A stretch of 42,912 nt of DNA from Fervidifonticultor_A tertius (GCA_031459235.1 JAVKIY010000019.1:1-42912); one strand, 5' to 3'; positions 1 through 8,558 are shown, counted from the first letter of the stretch. The notes: generated by a model from the letters alone, not told the origin. Translations and numbers: made by a program.

Positions 1-28
1 CGGATGAAACGATCACGGCCTCGCGCAT
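1..28 (-). CDS. Thiolase (acetyl-CoA acyltransferase), first nine codons only
   Basis: Reading the minus strand from position 28, an ATG opens MREAVIVSS and then runs off the left edge of the window. That opening is typical of acetyl-CoA acetyltransferases and 3-ketoacyl-CoA thiolases. A GGGGAG ribosome binding site lies a few bases before the ATG. The gene follows the multifunctional beta-oxidation enzyme on the same strand, the usual fadN-fadA order, in which the thiolase cleaves the 3-ketoacyl-CoA made by its neighbour. Only nine residues are visible, so the call rests on the N-terminal signature plus context. Confidence 0.6.
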
Positions 29-234
29 CGCTTCTCCCCAGGGCCAGGATGGAGCATACCCCTAAAGTGTAGCACGCAGGTCGCCGCCGGAGGCTGACCA
101 GCGACGCGGGGCGGCCGGGGGGGGGGTGGGGCGATCCTGCCCTCGAGAGCTTCGTCCTGGACCTGGCGCCGCTCTCCTCATATAGGCAGGCGGCCCCCAG
201 GCAGGCCGCAACCGGCGCCGTCGCCGCGTGGCCG
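29..234. other. Gap between fadN and the thiolase
   Basis: This 206-base spacer has no convincing gene. It contains a run of ten G (117-126) inside a longer G-rich stretch; such a tract is prone to slippage and assembly error. On the minus strand a weak TACACT hexamer lies around 68-73, upstream of the thiolase start, and could be a -10 element, but no good -35 accompanies it. I saw no clear terminator hairpin with a T tract. Confidence 0.4.
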
Positions 235-2661
235 TCAGTTCCGCAGGGGCTTGCCCGTCTGCAACATGTGCCGGATGCGGTCCTGGGTCTGCGGCGTGCC
301 GAGCAGGCTCAGGAACGCCTCGCGCTCCAGCTCGAGCAGGTACTCCTCGGCGACGCGCGTGCCCTCGGGCACGGCGCCGCCGCACAGCACGTAGGCGAGC
401 CGGCGCGACACCGTGACGTCGTGGTCCGTGATGTGGCCGCCGGTGCGCATGATATGGAGAAACGTATCGATGGCCGCCAGTCCTCGCTCGCCGGCCACAC
501 GGATCGTCGCGGGAGGCGCGGGGCGGTACTGCGCACGGACCAGCGCGAGCGCCGCGGCCTTCGCGTCGGTCAGGTGCAGGTCGGTGCTGGTCGAGATACC
601 GTCGCACGGCCGCAGCAGCCCCAGCCGCCGTGCGTCCTCGGCCGAGGTCGAGACCTTCGCCATGGCGATCGTCTCGAAGGTCCAGCGCAACAGCGGCAAC
701 AGGTCGCCGGGCACCTCGTCGGGGAAGCGCGCGGCCGTGCGCTTCGCCATCTCCATGGTGCCTGTGCCCGCGGGGATCAGGCCCACGCCGGGCTCCACCA
801 TGCCCATGTAGGTCTCGGCCGCGGCCTGCACGTGCGCGGCCGCCAGGCAGAACTCCACCCCGCCGCCGAGCGTCCGGCCCGCCGGCGCGGCGACCACCGG
901 CGCGCTCGAGCGGCGGAACGCCATCATCAGCGCCTGGAACCGCCGGATGGCCGCGTCCAGGTCCTCCCAGTTGCCCTCCTGCGCTTCGAGCAGCACGAGC
1001 ATGAGGTTGGCGCCGGCGCAGAAGTCGCGGCCCTGGTTCCCAACAACCAGCGCGTCGAAGTCGACGCGCAGGCGCTCGAGCGCCCGCTCGCCCATGACCA
1101 CCATGTCTTCGCCGATCGTGTTGAGCTTCGAGTGGAACTCCAGGCACAGCACACCGTCGCCCAGGTCCACCAGGCTGGCGCCCGCGTTGCGCTCGACCGT
1201 GCGGTTCGCGCGCCGCAGCGCCGCGAGCACGATGCGCTCGCCCAGGCCCGGCTCGGGCCGGTAGGCACGCGCGGCCAGGTCGAAGTACGCCCGCCCCGCG
1301 GGCTCGTCGCGGTAGAACGTGCCGACGCCGTGCTCGCGCACCAGGCGGACGAGCTCGGGCGCCGCGGCGCCCGCTGCCTCGGGCAGCGCGGAGGCCCCGC
1401 CGGCGGCGACCAGCGCGTCCCATGTCTCGAAGGGGCCCGCCTCCCAGCCGAAGCCCCAGCGCATTGCGCGGTCCACGTTGACGATGTCGTCGCTGATCTC
1501 GGGGATGCGGCGGGCCGCGTAGGCGAGGGTCGCGTCGGTCAGCCGCCGGAGGAACTCGCCGTAGCGGTCGGGCATGGTCACCAGCGCGGCGAGCCGCCGG
1601 CCCGGCTCGTCGATCGCCCGGGCCGCCTCCAGCGCAGGCGTGGAGAGCCGCCGCCGGGGGCGGTACTCCAGGGTGCGGTGGTCGAGCGCCAGGATCTCGC
1701 CGTCCTGCCGTCGGTAGAATCCGCCGCCGGCTTTCTCACCGAGCCAGCCACGCGCGGCCATCTCGGCGAGCAGGGGCGGCGCCTGGTAGAGGTCGCGCGC
1801 CTCGTCCTCCGGGAGGTTCCGGTAGCCGTTGGCCGCGACGTGCAGCAGCACGTCGAGTCCCGAGAGGTCGGCCGTGCGGAACGTCGCGCTGCGCGGCCGG
1901 CCGAGCAGCGGGCCCGTGAGCTCGTCCACCTCGTCGACGTCGAGGTCGAGGTCGAGCATCAGGCGCACCGCGGTGAGGAACCCGAACGTTCCGATGCGGT
2001 TGGCGATGAAGTTCGGCGTGTCCTTGGCGTAGACGACGCCCTTGCCTAGCAACCGCTCACCCCACGCGGCGGCCGCCGCGACGACCTCGGGCGCGGTCTG
2101 CGCGGTGGGAATCACCTCGAGCAGCCGCATGTAGCGTGGCGGGTTGAAGAAGTGCGTCCCCACGAAGTGCCGGCGGAACTCCGCGCCCGCCTCGCGCGCG
2201 ATCGCGGCGACCGGCAGCCCCGAGGTGTTGGTGCTGACGATCGCGTCGGGGCGGCGGTGGCGCTCAACCCGCGCGAGCAGGCCCTGTTTCACCTCGAGGT
2301 CCTCGACGACCGCCTCCACGATCCAGTCCGCGTCGGTGATCTTCGCCAGATCGTCCTCGAAGTTCCCGACGGTGATGAGCGCGGCTCGCTCCGGGGTGAA
2401 GAACGCGGCGGGCTGGGCGCGGCCGGCGCGCTCCAGGCCCTGCCGCGCGAGCCGGTTACGGACCAGCGGGTGATCCAGCGAGAGCCCGCGGCGCCGCTCG
2501 TCGTCGGCGAGCGTCGCCGGCGCCACGTCGAGCAGCAGCGTGGGGACCCCCACGTTTGCCAGGTGGGCGGCGATGCCGCTGCCCATGACCCCGGCGCCGA
2601 GTACGGCCGCCCGGCCGAGCCGGCGGGTGCGGCGGGTGACGGCGAGGTCGGGCAGGGCCAT
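235..2661 (-). CDS. fadN: 3-hydroxyacyl-CoA dehydrogenase / enoyl-CoA hydratase, FadN type
   Basis: This 808-residue protein carries two steps of fatty-acid beta-oxidation: hydration of enoyl-CoA and NAD-dependent oxidation of 3-hydroxyacyl-CoA. The dehydrogenase is N-terminal, with the Rossmann motif GAGVMGSGIA near residue 24. It is followed by FVGTHFFNPPRYMRLLEVIP and two 3HCDH C-terminal repeats to about residue 450. A crotonase-like domain follows (ALVVGNQGRDFCAGANL, GGGVEFCLAA, PGVGLIPAGTGTME), then a helical tail (MRTGGHITDHDVTVSRRLAY). This dehydrogenase-first order and length match Bacillus FadN rather than Escherichia FadB. The frame stays open 45 codons upstream, but the ATG at 2661 starts just before the Rossmann fold and leaves room for the divergent transporter gene. 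A thiolase follows on the same strand. Confidence 0.93.
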   Translation of the reverse strand: MALPDLAVTRRTRRLGRAAVLGAGVMGSGIAAHLANVGVPTLLLDVAPATLADDERRRGLSLDHPLVRNRLARQGLERAGRAQPAAFFTPERAALITVGNFEDDLAKITDADWIVEAVVEDLEVKQGLLARVERHRRPDAIVSTNTSGLPVAAIAREAGAEFRRHFVGTHFFNPPRYMRLLEVIPTAQTAPEVVAAAAAWGERLLGKGVVYAKDTPNFIANRIGTFGFLTAVRLMLDLDLDVDEVDELTGPLLGRPRSATFRTADLSGLDVLLHVAANGYRNLPEDEARDLYQAPPLLAEMAARGWLGEKAGGGFYRRQDGEILALDHRTLEYRPRRRLSTPALEAARAIDEPGRRLAALVTMPDRYGEFLRRLTDATLAYAARRIPEISDDIVNVDRAMRWGFGWEAGPFETWDALVAAGGASALPEAAGAAAPELVRLVREHGVGTFYRDEPAGRAYFDLAARAYRPEPGLGERIVLAALRRANRTVERNAGASLVDLGDGVLCLEFHSKLNTIGEDMVVMGERALERLRVDFDALVVGNQGRDFCAGANLMLVLLEAQEGNWEDLDAAIRRFQALMMAFRRSSAPVVAAPAGRTLGGGVEFCLAAAHVQAAAETYMGMVEPGVGLIPAGTGTMEMAKRTAARFPDEVPGDLLPLLRWTFETIAMAKVSTSAEDARRLGLLRPCDGISTSTDLHLTDAKAAALALVRAQYRPAPPATIRVAGERGLAAIDTFLHIMRTGGHITDHDVTVSRRLAYVLCGGAVPEGTRVAEEYLLELEREAFLSLLGTPQTQDRIRHMLQTGKPLRN

Positions 2662-2757
2662 GGCGCGGATCACGCTCCGTGAGGTCGGTGCCGGAACCTT
2701 CGCGGGGGGCGGGAAGAACTCCTCGGCTGCGGTAACATAGGACGAAGGTATCCGTGC

Positions 2758-3699
2758 ATGGAGGCATCCGGGGCCGCGCCCGCCACCGCCCACCACCAGA
2801 AGGTCCGCGCCGCCATCGTCTCGCTCGCGGCCGGCGTCGTCATCCTCGGGCTCAAGGCCGCGGCCTACCTGGTGACGGGATCGGTGGCGTTGCTCTCCGA
2901 CGCCGCCGAGTCAGTCGTCAACGTGGTGGCGGCCAACATCGCGCTCATCAGCCTGATCGTGGCGGGCCGGCCGCCCGACGAGGGGCACCAGTACGGGCAT
3001 GCCAAGGCTGAGTACGTCAGCAGCGCCACCGAGGCCGCGATGATCGCGATCGCCGGTCTGGTCATCGTCGGCGTCGCGGTGCGCCGGCTGCTGGCGCCTC
3101 AGCCGCTCGAGCGGTTGCCGCTCGGCCTGGCGCTGGCTGCGGCCTCCGCGCTGGCCAATCTAGGCGTGGCGCTCTTCCTGCTGCGGGTCTCACGCGCCGA
3201 GCAGTCGATCGCGCTCGAAGCCTCGGCCAGGCACCTCCTCTCCGACGTGCTCACCTCGGCCGGCGTGCTCGCGGGCGTCGCGCTGGTGCTGGCCACCGGG
3301 TGGGCGCCGCTGGACGCGATTGCCGCGCTCGTGGTGGGTGGCAACATTCTGTGGATGGGCGTGGCGCTCTACCGCCGCTCGATCAGCGGGTTGATGGACG
3401 AGCGCCTTCCACCCGAGGAGGAGGCCGCGATCAGGGCGATCCTCGACGAACACCATGACGACATCGTGGGGATCGTTGGACACCACGCGATGCGCAGCCG
3501 TCGCGCCGGTGCCACGCGGTTTCTGGACCTCCACCTGGTCGTCCACCGGACGCTGACCGTGGGCGAGGCCCACAACCTGACCGACCACCTCGAGCACCAC
3601 CTGGAGGAGATCCTCCCGGGGATGGACGTGACGATCCACGTCGAGCCCTGCGAGTCGGCCTGCCCGCGCTGCGCGGCGGTGGCCCGGAGCCGCCGATGA
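2758..3699 (+). CDS. Cation diffusion facilitator family metal transporter
   Basis: This 313-residue protein is a CDF antiporter that would export a divalent metal in exchange for protons. About six membrane helices precede a cytoplasmic ferredoxin-like domain (from about residue 215) ending in a Cys/His-rich tail (EPCESACPRCAA). The loop motif HQYGHAKAE after helix 2 and the helix-5 HLLSD (HxxxD) are typical. Aligned on that loop with E. coli YiiP, the helix-2 site reads ESVVN where YiiP has DSLVD, so two metal ligands are Glu and Asn instead of Asp and Asp. That leaves the metal open (Zn, Fe, Mn or Co). The stop overlaps the zwf start by four bases (ATGA), so the two are probably co-translated. 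Confidence 0.9.
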   Translation: MEASGAAPATAHHQKVRAAIVSLAAGVVILGLKAAAYLVTGSVALLSDAAESVVNVVAANIALISLIVAGRPPDEGHQYGHAKAEYVSSATEAAMIAIAGLVIVGVAVRRLLAPQPLERLPLGLALAAASALANLGVALFLLRVSRAEQSIALEASARHLLSDVLTSAGVLAGVALVLATGWAPLDAIAALVVGGNILWMGVALYRRSISGLMDERLPPEEEAAIRAILDEHHDDIVGIVGHHAMRSRRAGATRFLDLHLVVHRTLTVGEAHNLTDHLEHHLEEILPGMDVTIHVEPCESACPRCAAVARSRR

Positions 3700-5150
3700 A
3701 GGCGCCCGAGCCGGCGACCGTCGTGGTCATGGGCGGCACCGGCGACCTGATGCGGCGCAAGCTGTTGCCGGCGCTGTACGCGAACGTCGCTGCCGGGGCG
3801 CTGGATCCGAACTGCCGCGTTCTGGCCGTGGCCCGCGGCCGCGGGGTGGCCGATGAGGGGTTCCGCGCGTGGGCCGCCGCCGCGCTGGCGGAGGCTGGCC
3901 TGCCGCCGGGCCCCGGACCCGACGCATGGACGCGCGAGCGCCTGCACTACCAGACGATCGGCGCCGGCGGCGCGGACGACTACGCCGCGCTCGCGCGGCG
4001 TATCGCGGCACTGGAGGCCCTCACGCCCGGCCCCGGCGATCGTGTTTTCTACCTCGCATTGCCGCCGCAGGCGCTTCCGGCGGCCGTCCGCGGGCTGGGC
4101 GGCGCCGGGCTGAGCCGCGGCCCGGGATGGACGCGGCTGGTGGTCGAGAAGCCCTTCGGCCGCGACCTGGCATCGGCGCGTGCGCTCAACGCGCTGGTGC
4201 ACGAGTACTTCGAGGAACCCCAGGTCTATCGCATCGACCATTACCTGGGGAAGGAGACCGTGCAGAACCTGCTGGTGCTGCGGTTCGCCAACCCCATCTT
4301 CGAGACACTGTGGAACCGGGACCGCGTCGCCAGCGTGCAGATCACGGTGGCCGAAGACGTCGGCGTGGAGGACCGGGCCGACTACTACGAGGACGCGGGC
4401 GCGGTGCGCGACATCGTCCAGAACCACGTGATCCAGCTCCTGGCGCTGGTGGCCATGGAGGTTCCGGGCGCGTTCGAGGCGGATCAGATCCACAACGAGA
4501 AGGTGAAGGTGCTGCGGGCGATCCGGCCGCTCTCCGCCGCGGACGTGGTCTACGGACAGTACGCCGCCGGACGGATCGGCGACCGCGACGTTGCCGGGTA
4601 CCGCGACGAGCCGGGCGTAGCCCCCGCATCTCGCACCGAGACGTTCGCCGCGCTGCGGCTGGGGGTGCAGAACTGGCGGTGGCACGGCGTGCCGTTCTAC
4701 CTTCGGGCCGGCAAGCGAATGGCGCAGCGGCTCACGCAGATCGTGGTCACCTTCCGCCGGCCGCCGGTGATGCTGTTCCCGTCGCTACACGCCTCGGGGA
4801 AGATCCAGCCGAACGCGCTGGTGATTACCATCCAGCCCGACGAGGGCTTCGACCTGGCGTTCGAGGTCAAGGCGCCGGGAGCCGGCGTCGCACTGCAGTC
4901 CCAGCGGCTGCGCTTTCGCTACGCGGAGGCGTTCGCGCCGCTGCCGGACGCCTACGAGACCCTGCTGGTGGACGTGGTGGCCGGTGACCAGACGCTGTTC
5001 GTCCGCGCCGATGAGGTCGAGGCCGCCTGGGCGCTGCTGGCGCCCCTGCTCGCCGCGCCGCCGGCCGTGCACGTCTATCCCGCGGGGTCGTGGGGACCTC
5101 CGGAGGCCGCACGCCTCCTCGACAGCGAGGCCGCGTGGGCGCCCGCGTAG
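3696..5150 (+). CDS. zwf: Glucose-6-phosphate 1-dehydrogenase
   Basis: This 484-residue enzyme oxidises glucose 6-phosphate to 6-phosphogluconolactone and produces NADPH at the entry of the oxidative pentose-phosphate pathway. The N-terminal Rossmann motif is VMGGTGDLMRRKLLPALY. The substrate site RIDHYLGKETVQN contains the catalytic His. The FxNxxFExxWN segment and DYYEDAGAVRDIVQNHVIQL complete the family hallmarks, and the length is normal. It overlaps the upstream CDF gene by four bases. The following CopC/CopD gene begins just inside its 3' end. NADPH from this enzyme could supply the thiol-based protein two genes downstream, but that link is only inferred. Confidence 0.96.
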   Translation: MKAPEPATVVVMGGTGDLMRRKLLPALYANVAAGALDPNCRVLAVARGRGVADEGFRAWAAAALAEAGLPPGPGPDAWTRERLHYQTIGAGGADDYAALARRIAALEALTPGPGDRVFYLALPPQALPAAVRGLGGAGLSRGPGWTRLVVEKPFGRDLASARALNALVHEYFEEPQVYRIDHYLGKETVQNLLVLRFANPIFETLWNRDRVASVQITVAEDVGVEDRADYYEDAGAVRDIVQNHVIQLLALVAMEVPGAFEADQIHNEKVKVLRAIRPLSAADVVYGQYAAGRIGDRDVAGYRDEPGVAPASRTETFAALRLGVQNWRWHGVPFYLRAGKRMAQRLTQIVVTFRRPPVMLFPSLHASGKIQPNALVITIQPDEGFDLAFEVKAPGAGVALQSQRLRFRYAEAFAPLPDAYETLLVDVVAGDQTLFVRADEVEAAWALLAPLLAAPPAVHVYPAGSWGPPEAARLLDSEAAWAPA

Positions 5151-7504
5151 CCACCCGCGTCCTCGTCCTGGTCCTGGCGGTCTGGTTGATCGCCGCGGGC
5201 CAGGCCGCAGCGCACGGGGTCGTCGAGCGCGCGGTGCCCGCGGCGAACTCGTCGGTGACAGTCCCGCCGCGGCAGATCGAGCTGTGGTTCAACGAGCCGG
5301 TGGACCCGGCGTTCAGCACGGTGACGGTCACCGACACGGCGGGCCGGCGAGTCTCGGGCCCGGCGGTCGTGGCGCCCGACGGCCGGCAGATGATCGCGCG
5401 CCTGGAGCGCCTGCCCGAGGGCTTCTACACCGTGCGCTGGCGCGTGCTCTCGCGGGTGGACGGGCACACGACCAGCGGCCTCTTCGCTTTCACGGTCGGT
5501 CTGGGGAGGCCGCCCGAGGGGTTCGGCGGAGAAGAGGCGCCGGACCCGTGGCTGGTCGGGGTGCGTTGGGTGGGTTTCGCCGCGCTGCTGCTACTCGCCG
5601 GCGCCGCGCTGTTCCCGCCGCTCGTGCTGGAGCCGGCGCTGGGCCGCCTGGACCCGCCTGACGCGCTCCAGCTCGAGGACGCGGCGCGGGCGCGGCTGCG
5701 GCGCACGACCGTCGTCGCCGGAACCCTGGTGCTGGCAGCTGCTGCGACCGAGGTTGTGCTCCGCGCGGCCCAGCTCACCGGCGTCGGGATCGCCGGCGCC
5801 GTCGCTGGCGGCCACGCGGCCACGCTGCTGTGGTCCACGAAGCCGGGGTGGAGCGCGCTCGTCCGATCGGCGGTGGCTGTGCTGCTGCTCCTGCCCGGTA
5901 GTCCACGCGGCCGCATCGTGCGGACAGCCGGGCTGTTCTGGCTGGTGATCGTGGGGGTGGTGACCGCGATGTTCGGCGGGCCGGCGGGCCTGGCGGGCGG
6001 CGGGCACCTCGCCCTCGTCGTGCTGGTCGGCGCGGTCTACGGCCTCGCCACGGCGCTGCTCGCGATCATCCTTCCCCAGGTCGGCGACGTGCGCGTGCCC
6101 GACTTCCCGTGGGTCGCGGTCGCGGCCGCGCTGGCGGCGCTGGGTGGCATGACCTTGAACGCCCACGCGTGGGGGGGCGGGCCGGCCGCGGTGCTCGCCG
6201 ACTGGATCCATCTGGCCGCGGGCACGGTTTGGATCGGCGGCCTGGCGTGTCTGCTGCTCGTGCTCGCCGCGGTCGCGCCGGCCGCGCGGCTGCGCGCGGC
6301 GCGCGCGCTCGTGCCGCGGTTCTCCTCGACCGCGGCCGCGTCGCTGGCGGCCCTCATCGTCACGGGCGCCTACGCGATCGGGCTGCACGTGCCCTCGACC
6401 GCCGCGCTCGCGGCCACGGGCTACGGCCGAACACTGGTAGTGAAGCTGCTCCTGGTGCTGCCGCTCGTGGCGCTCGCCGCGGTCAACCGGTTCGTGCTCC
6501 GGCCCCAGCTCGCCTCTGGCGGCGAAGCGGCTCCGCCCGCGCAGCGGCAGTTCGTGCGCGTCGCCGGGGCCGAGGTCGGGCTGGGCGCCGCGATTCTACT
6601 CGCGACCGCCGCGCTCACGGCGTGGCCGCCGGCCGCGGTATCGGTGGCGCGGCCGGCCGAGAGCCCCGGGCTCGTCTTCGTGGGGGCGGTCGGGGACGCG
6701 CGCCTCTCGCTACGGGTCGCGCCTGCCCGGCCTGGGGAGAACACGATCGAGGCCACGGTCGAGGGCGCGGACCGCGAGCCGTTGGGGCAGGACGCGCGCG
6801 TGCTGGTGCGCCTGCACAAGCTCGACGAGGAGGTCACGTCGCCCACCGTCACGCTGCTCGGCATCGGCGCGGGGCGCTATGCCAGCCCCGACCCGGTGCT
6901 GCTGCCCTCGGGCTGGTGGGAGCTCGAGGTCGTCCTGCGCCGCCGCGGCGTGCTCGACCGGACGGTCAGTTTCCCGCTGCGGCTGGGCGCTGGCCCGGCC
7001 CCGGCGTCGGATTCGAGGGCGGTGCGGCTGCTCGCTGACGCCCGCGCCGCGATGCACCGGCTGCGGGCGTGGCGCGAGGTCGAGCAGATCGCCGACGGCG
7101 CCGGAGGTATGGGTGTCGCACACCTGGAGCTGGTCCGGCCCGACCGGATGCGCGTGCGCACCTCGGCCGGCACCGAGGTGATCTTCATCGGGACCGCGCG
7201 CTTCCTCCGCGATGCCGGTGGCGCCTGGCGGTTGGAGACGCTCGCGCGGCCGGTTCCCGTGGAGGGTGCGCTGCAGTACCTGGTTGACGCCCAGGGTGTG
7301 GTCCTGGGCCGTACCGGCGCGTGCGGCGGCGAGGACTGTCAGGTGGTGCTGTGGGAGGCGCCGGGCCGCGCGGCGGCGTTCGCCGGCTGGATCGGAACCA
7401 GGACGCTGCTGGTCCACCGGATCCTGATGGTCGCACCATCGCACTTCATGACTGCAACCCTCGGCGACTTCGACGCGCCGATTCGCGTGGAGCCACCGCG
7501 CTAG
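5135..7504 (+). CDS. CopC-CopD copper-handling fusion with two extra C-terminal domains
   Basis: This 789-residue multidomain membrane protein starts with a signal peptide ending AAA, followed by HG. The mature N-terminal His, with the later DGH of SRVDGHTTSG, matches the Cu(II) site of CopC. The CopC domain spans about residues 27-120. A CopD-like block of about eight to nine membrane helices runs to about 510. Next comes an extracytoplasmic beta domain resembling YtkA/FixH-like modules (about 525-625). Last is a domain with a LolA-like look (ARAAMHRLRAWREVEQI through the C-terminus). CopC-CopD fusions of YcnJ type import or buffer copper; the two tail domains are unusual. I prefer the GTG at 5135 (GAGG four bases upstream) to an ATG at 5090 that lies further inside zwf. 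The domain calls for the tail are tentative. Confidence 0.85.
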   Translation: MGARVATRVLVLVLAVWLIAAGQAAAHGVVERAVPAANSSVTVPPRQIELWFNEPVDPAFSTVTVTDTAGRRVSGPAVVAPDGRQMIARLERLPEGFYTVRWRVLSRVDGHTTSGLFAFTVGLGRPPEGFGGEEAPDPWLVGVRWVGFAALLLLAGAALFPPLVLEPALGRLDPPDALQLEDAARARLRRTTVVAGTLVLAAAATEVVLRAAQLTGVGIAGAVAGGHAATLLWSTKPGWSALVRSAVAVLLLLPGSPRGRIVRTAGLFWLVIVGVVTAMFGGPAGLAGGGHLALVVLVGAVYGLATALLAIILPQVGDVRVPDFPWVAVAAALAALGGMTLNAHAWGGGPAAVLADWIHLAAGTVWIGGLACLLLVLAAVAPAARLRAARALVPRFSSTAAASLAALIVTGAYAIGLHVPSTAALAATGYGRTLVVKLLLVLPLVALAAVNRFVLRPQLASGGEAAPPAQRQFVRVAGAEVGLGAAILLATAALTAWPPAAVSVARPAESPGLVFVGAVGDARLSLRVAPARPGENTIEATVEGADREPLGQDARVLVRLHKLDEEVTSPTVTLLGIGAGRYASPDPVLLPSGWWELEVVLRRRGVLDRTVSFPLRLGAGPAPASDSRAVRLLADARAAMHRLRAWREVEQIADGAGGMGVAHLELVRPDRMRVRTSAGTEVIFIGTARFLRDAGGAWRLETLARPVPVEGALQYLVDAQGVVLGRTGACGGEDCQVVLWEAPGRAAAFAGWIGTRTLLVHRILMVAPSHFMTATLGDFDAPIRVEPPR

Positions 7505-7524
7505 CGACGGAGGAGGTGGCGAGG

Positions 7525-8148
7525 ATGACGAACCGACGACGCCCGCGCCGCGCGGCACCGTGGCGCCTGCTGGCGGTCTCAGCTGTGCTGGCCGTCGCAG
7601 CCGCGCTGTGGCTGAGCCTGCGGCCAGGAGCACCGCCAAAAGGCGCGATCCCGCCGCCGCTCGGCGGCCCGCAGATCGCGCAGGACGTGAACACGATGCT
7701 CGGCCGTCGTGGGCCGGCGTTCTCGTTGCCCGACGGCGACGGCCGCACGCACGCCGTCACCCCGGGCGCGACCGGGCGCCCGCTCGTGGTCATCTCGCAC
7801 ATGGGGTACTACTGAGGGCGCTGCGTTGTCCAGCTCGGCGAGCTGGAGCGGCACGCGGCGGCGATCCGGGCGCTCGCCGACGTTTACGTCGTGAACCCGG
7901 ATACGCCCGAGGACAACCGGCGGGTGCGCGAGGGCACGCGGCTGAGCATCCCGATCCTGCTCGATCCTGGCTACACGGTCGCGCGGGCGTACGACCTGCC
8001 CGGCGAGGGTCGGCCGATGAACGGGCTCGTCGGGGTGGTGGTGATGGACGCCGGGGGGATCATCAGGTTGCAGCGCGTGGACATCGACTTCGGGGCGCAC
8101 GGCGGCCAGATCGTCCACGTGTTGCAGGGGCTCGCCGCGCGGCCCTGA
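7525..8148 (+). CDS. Selenocysteine-containing AhpC/TSA-type redoxin (in-frame TGA = Sec97)
   Basis: Read through the TGA at 7813-7815, this is a 207-residue membrane-anchored thioredoxin-fold protein. Residues 12-31 form a signal or anchor segment. The domain opens with GPAFSLPDGDG, and the strand LVVISHMGYY leads directly into U97-G98-R99-C100, then VVQLGELERHAAAIRAL. In AhpC/TSA relatives this position is the redox CxxC, so TGA sits exactly where a catalytic Cys is expected, giving a UxxC motif. The same frame continues uninterrupted through IPILLDPGYTVARAYDL and GLVGVVVMDAGGIIRLQRVD, the rest of the fold. A hairpin with a GG-start loop lies 14-31 bases after the TGA. The ATG at 7525 follows GGAGG. 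It follows the CopC-CopD gene closely (20-base gap). The likely role is extracytoplasmic thiol-disulfide or peroxide chemistry. Ordinary annotation would split it into two broken ORFs. Confidence 0.85.
7829..7847 (+). promoter_or_regulatory. Bacterial SECIS-like hairpin after the in-frame TGA
   Basis: TCCAGCTC pairs perfectly with GAGCTGGA to make an 8-bp stem with the triloop GGC at 7837-7839. The loop starts 21 bases after the TGA and begins with two G. Spacing of roughly 16-37 bases and a G in the first loop positions are the known properties of bacterial SECIS elements bound by SelB. The hairpin is inside the coding region and encodes VQLGEL, so it must serve both functions. No SelB or tRNA-Sec gene is in the window. 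Confidence 0.75.
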
Positions 8149-8207
8149 CCCGCGGGCGGGGGCGGGCGGAGGAATCGCTCACGGCCGGACGGAATACGGG
8201 CGCGGAT

Positions 8208-8474
8208 CTAGCCGATGAAGCGGTCCAGGGCTTCCTTCAGGTCGGCCACCGCGGCGGCGACGTTGCCCCGCGTCTTGGCCTCGACGACACAGTGCTCGAG
8301 GTGATCCTCGAGCAGGACGCGCGCCGCCTGGTCGAGCGCGCTGCGCGCCGCGGCGATCTGGATGAGTACCTCGGGGCACGGCCGTCCGTCCGCGACCATC
8401 GTGCGGATGCTCCGCACGTGGCCCTCGACGCGGGCGAGGCGGTTGACGACCTGTTTCGTCTTGGTGTGCGGCAT
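8208..8474 (-). CDS. csoR: CsoR-type copper-sensing repressor
   Basis: This 88-residue all-helical DNA-binding repressor belongs to the CsoR/RcnR/FrmR family. The copper ligands are spaced exactly as in Mycobacterium tuberculosis CsoR: Cys33, then His58 and Cys62 (gaps of 25 and 4; motif HLEHC), which indicates a Cu(I) sensor rather than a nickel or formaldehyde sensor. VNRLARVEGHVRSIRTMV is the usual N-terminal helix. The ATG at 8474 is preceded by GGAGGG at good spacing. It is divergent from the PIG-L-like gene, and palindromes of the CsoR-operator type occur at 8559-8574 and at 12930-12974, so it most likely controls both plus-strand promoters. Confidence 0.93.
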   Translation of the reverse strand: MPHTKTKQVVNRLARVEGHVRSIRTMVADGRPCPEVLIQIAAARSALDQAARVLLEDHLEHCVVEAKTRGNVAAAVADLKEALDRFIG

Positions 8475-8501
8475 ACCGACCCTCCGAGAGCGGGCGAGGG
8501 C

Positions 8502-8510
8502 AGTATAGCA
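8502..8510 (-). promoter_or_regulatory. Extended -10 promoter of csoR
   Basis: On the minus strand TGCTATACT is an extended -10 (TG, one base, TATACT, five of six consensus bases). It would start RNA near 8495 and leave about a 20-base leader containing the GGAGGG site before the csoR ATG. No good -35 is seen, which is acceptable for an extended -10 promoter. Confidence 0.6.
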
Positions 8511-8517
8511 CCGCGGC

Positions 8518-8546
8518 TTGACGCGCTTCCAGGCCGATGGTAGCGT
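8518..8546 (+). promoter_or_regulatory. Promoter of the PIG-L-like gene
   Basis: TTGACG at 8518-8523 and TAGCGT at 8541-8546 are separated by exactly 17 bases. The -10 is poor, but its layout matches the promoter at 12920-12948: a CsoR-type palindrome begins a few bases after the expected start site in both. Confidence 0.5.
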
Positions 8547-8558
8547 CAACGCCACGGT

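Noticed and set aside
117..126. G10 tract as a phase-variation switch
   Set aside because: It is not inside a recognised gene and not placed between promoter elements; it may simply be an error-prone homopolymer.
7525..8148. Pseudogene or sequencing error at the TGA in the redoxin gene
   Set aside because: There is only one stop, no frameshift, the TGA replaces a Cys of CxxC, and a SECIS-like hairpin follows. A genome-wide TGA reassignment is excluded because many genes here end in TGA.
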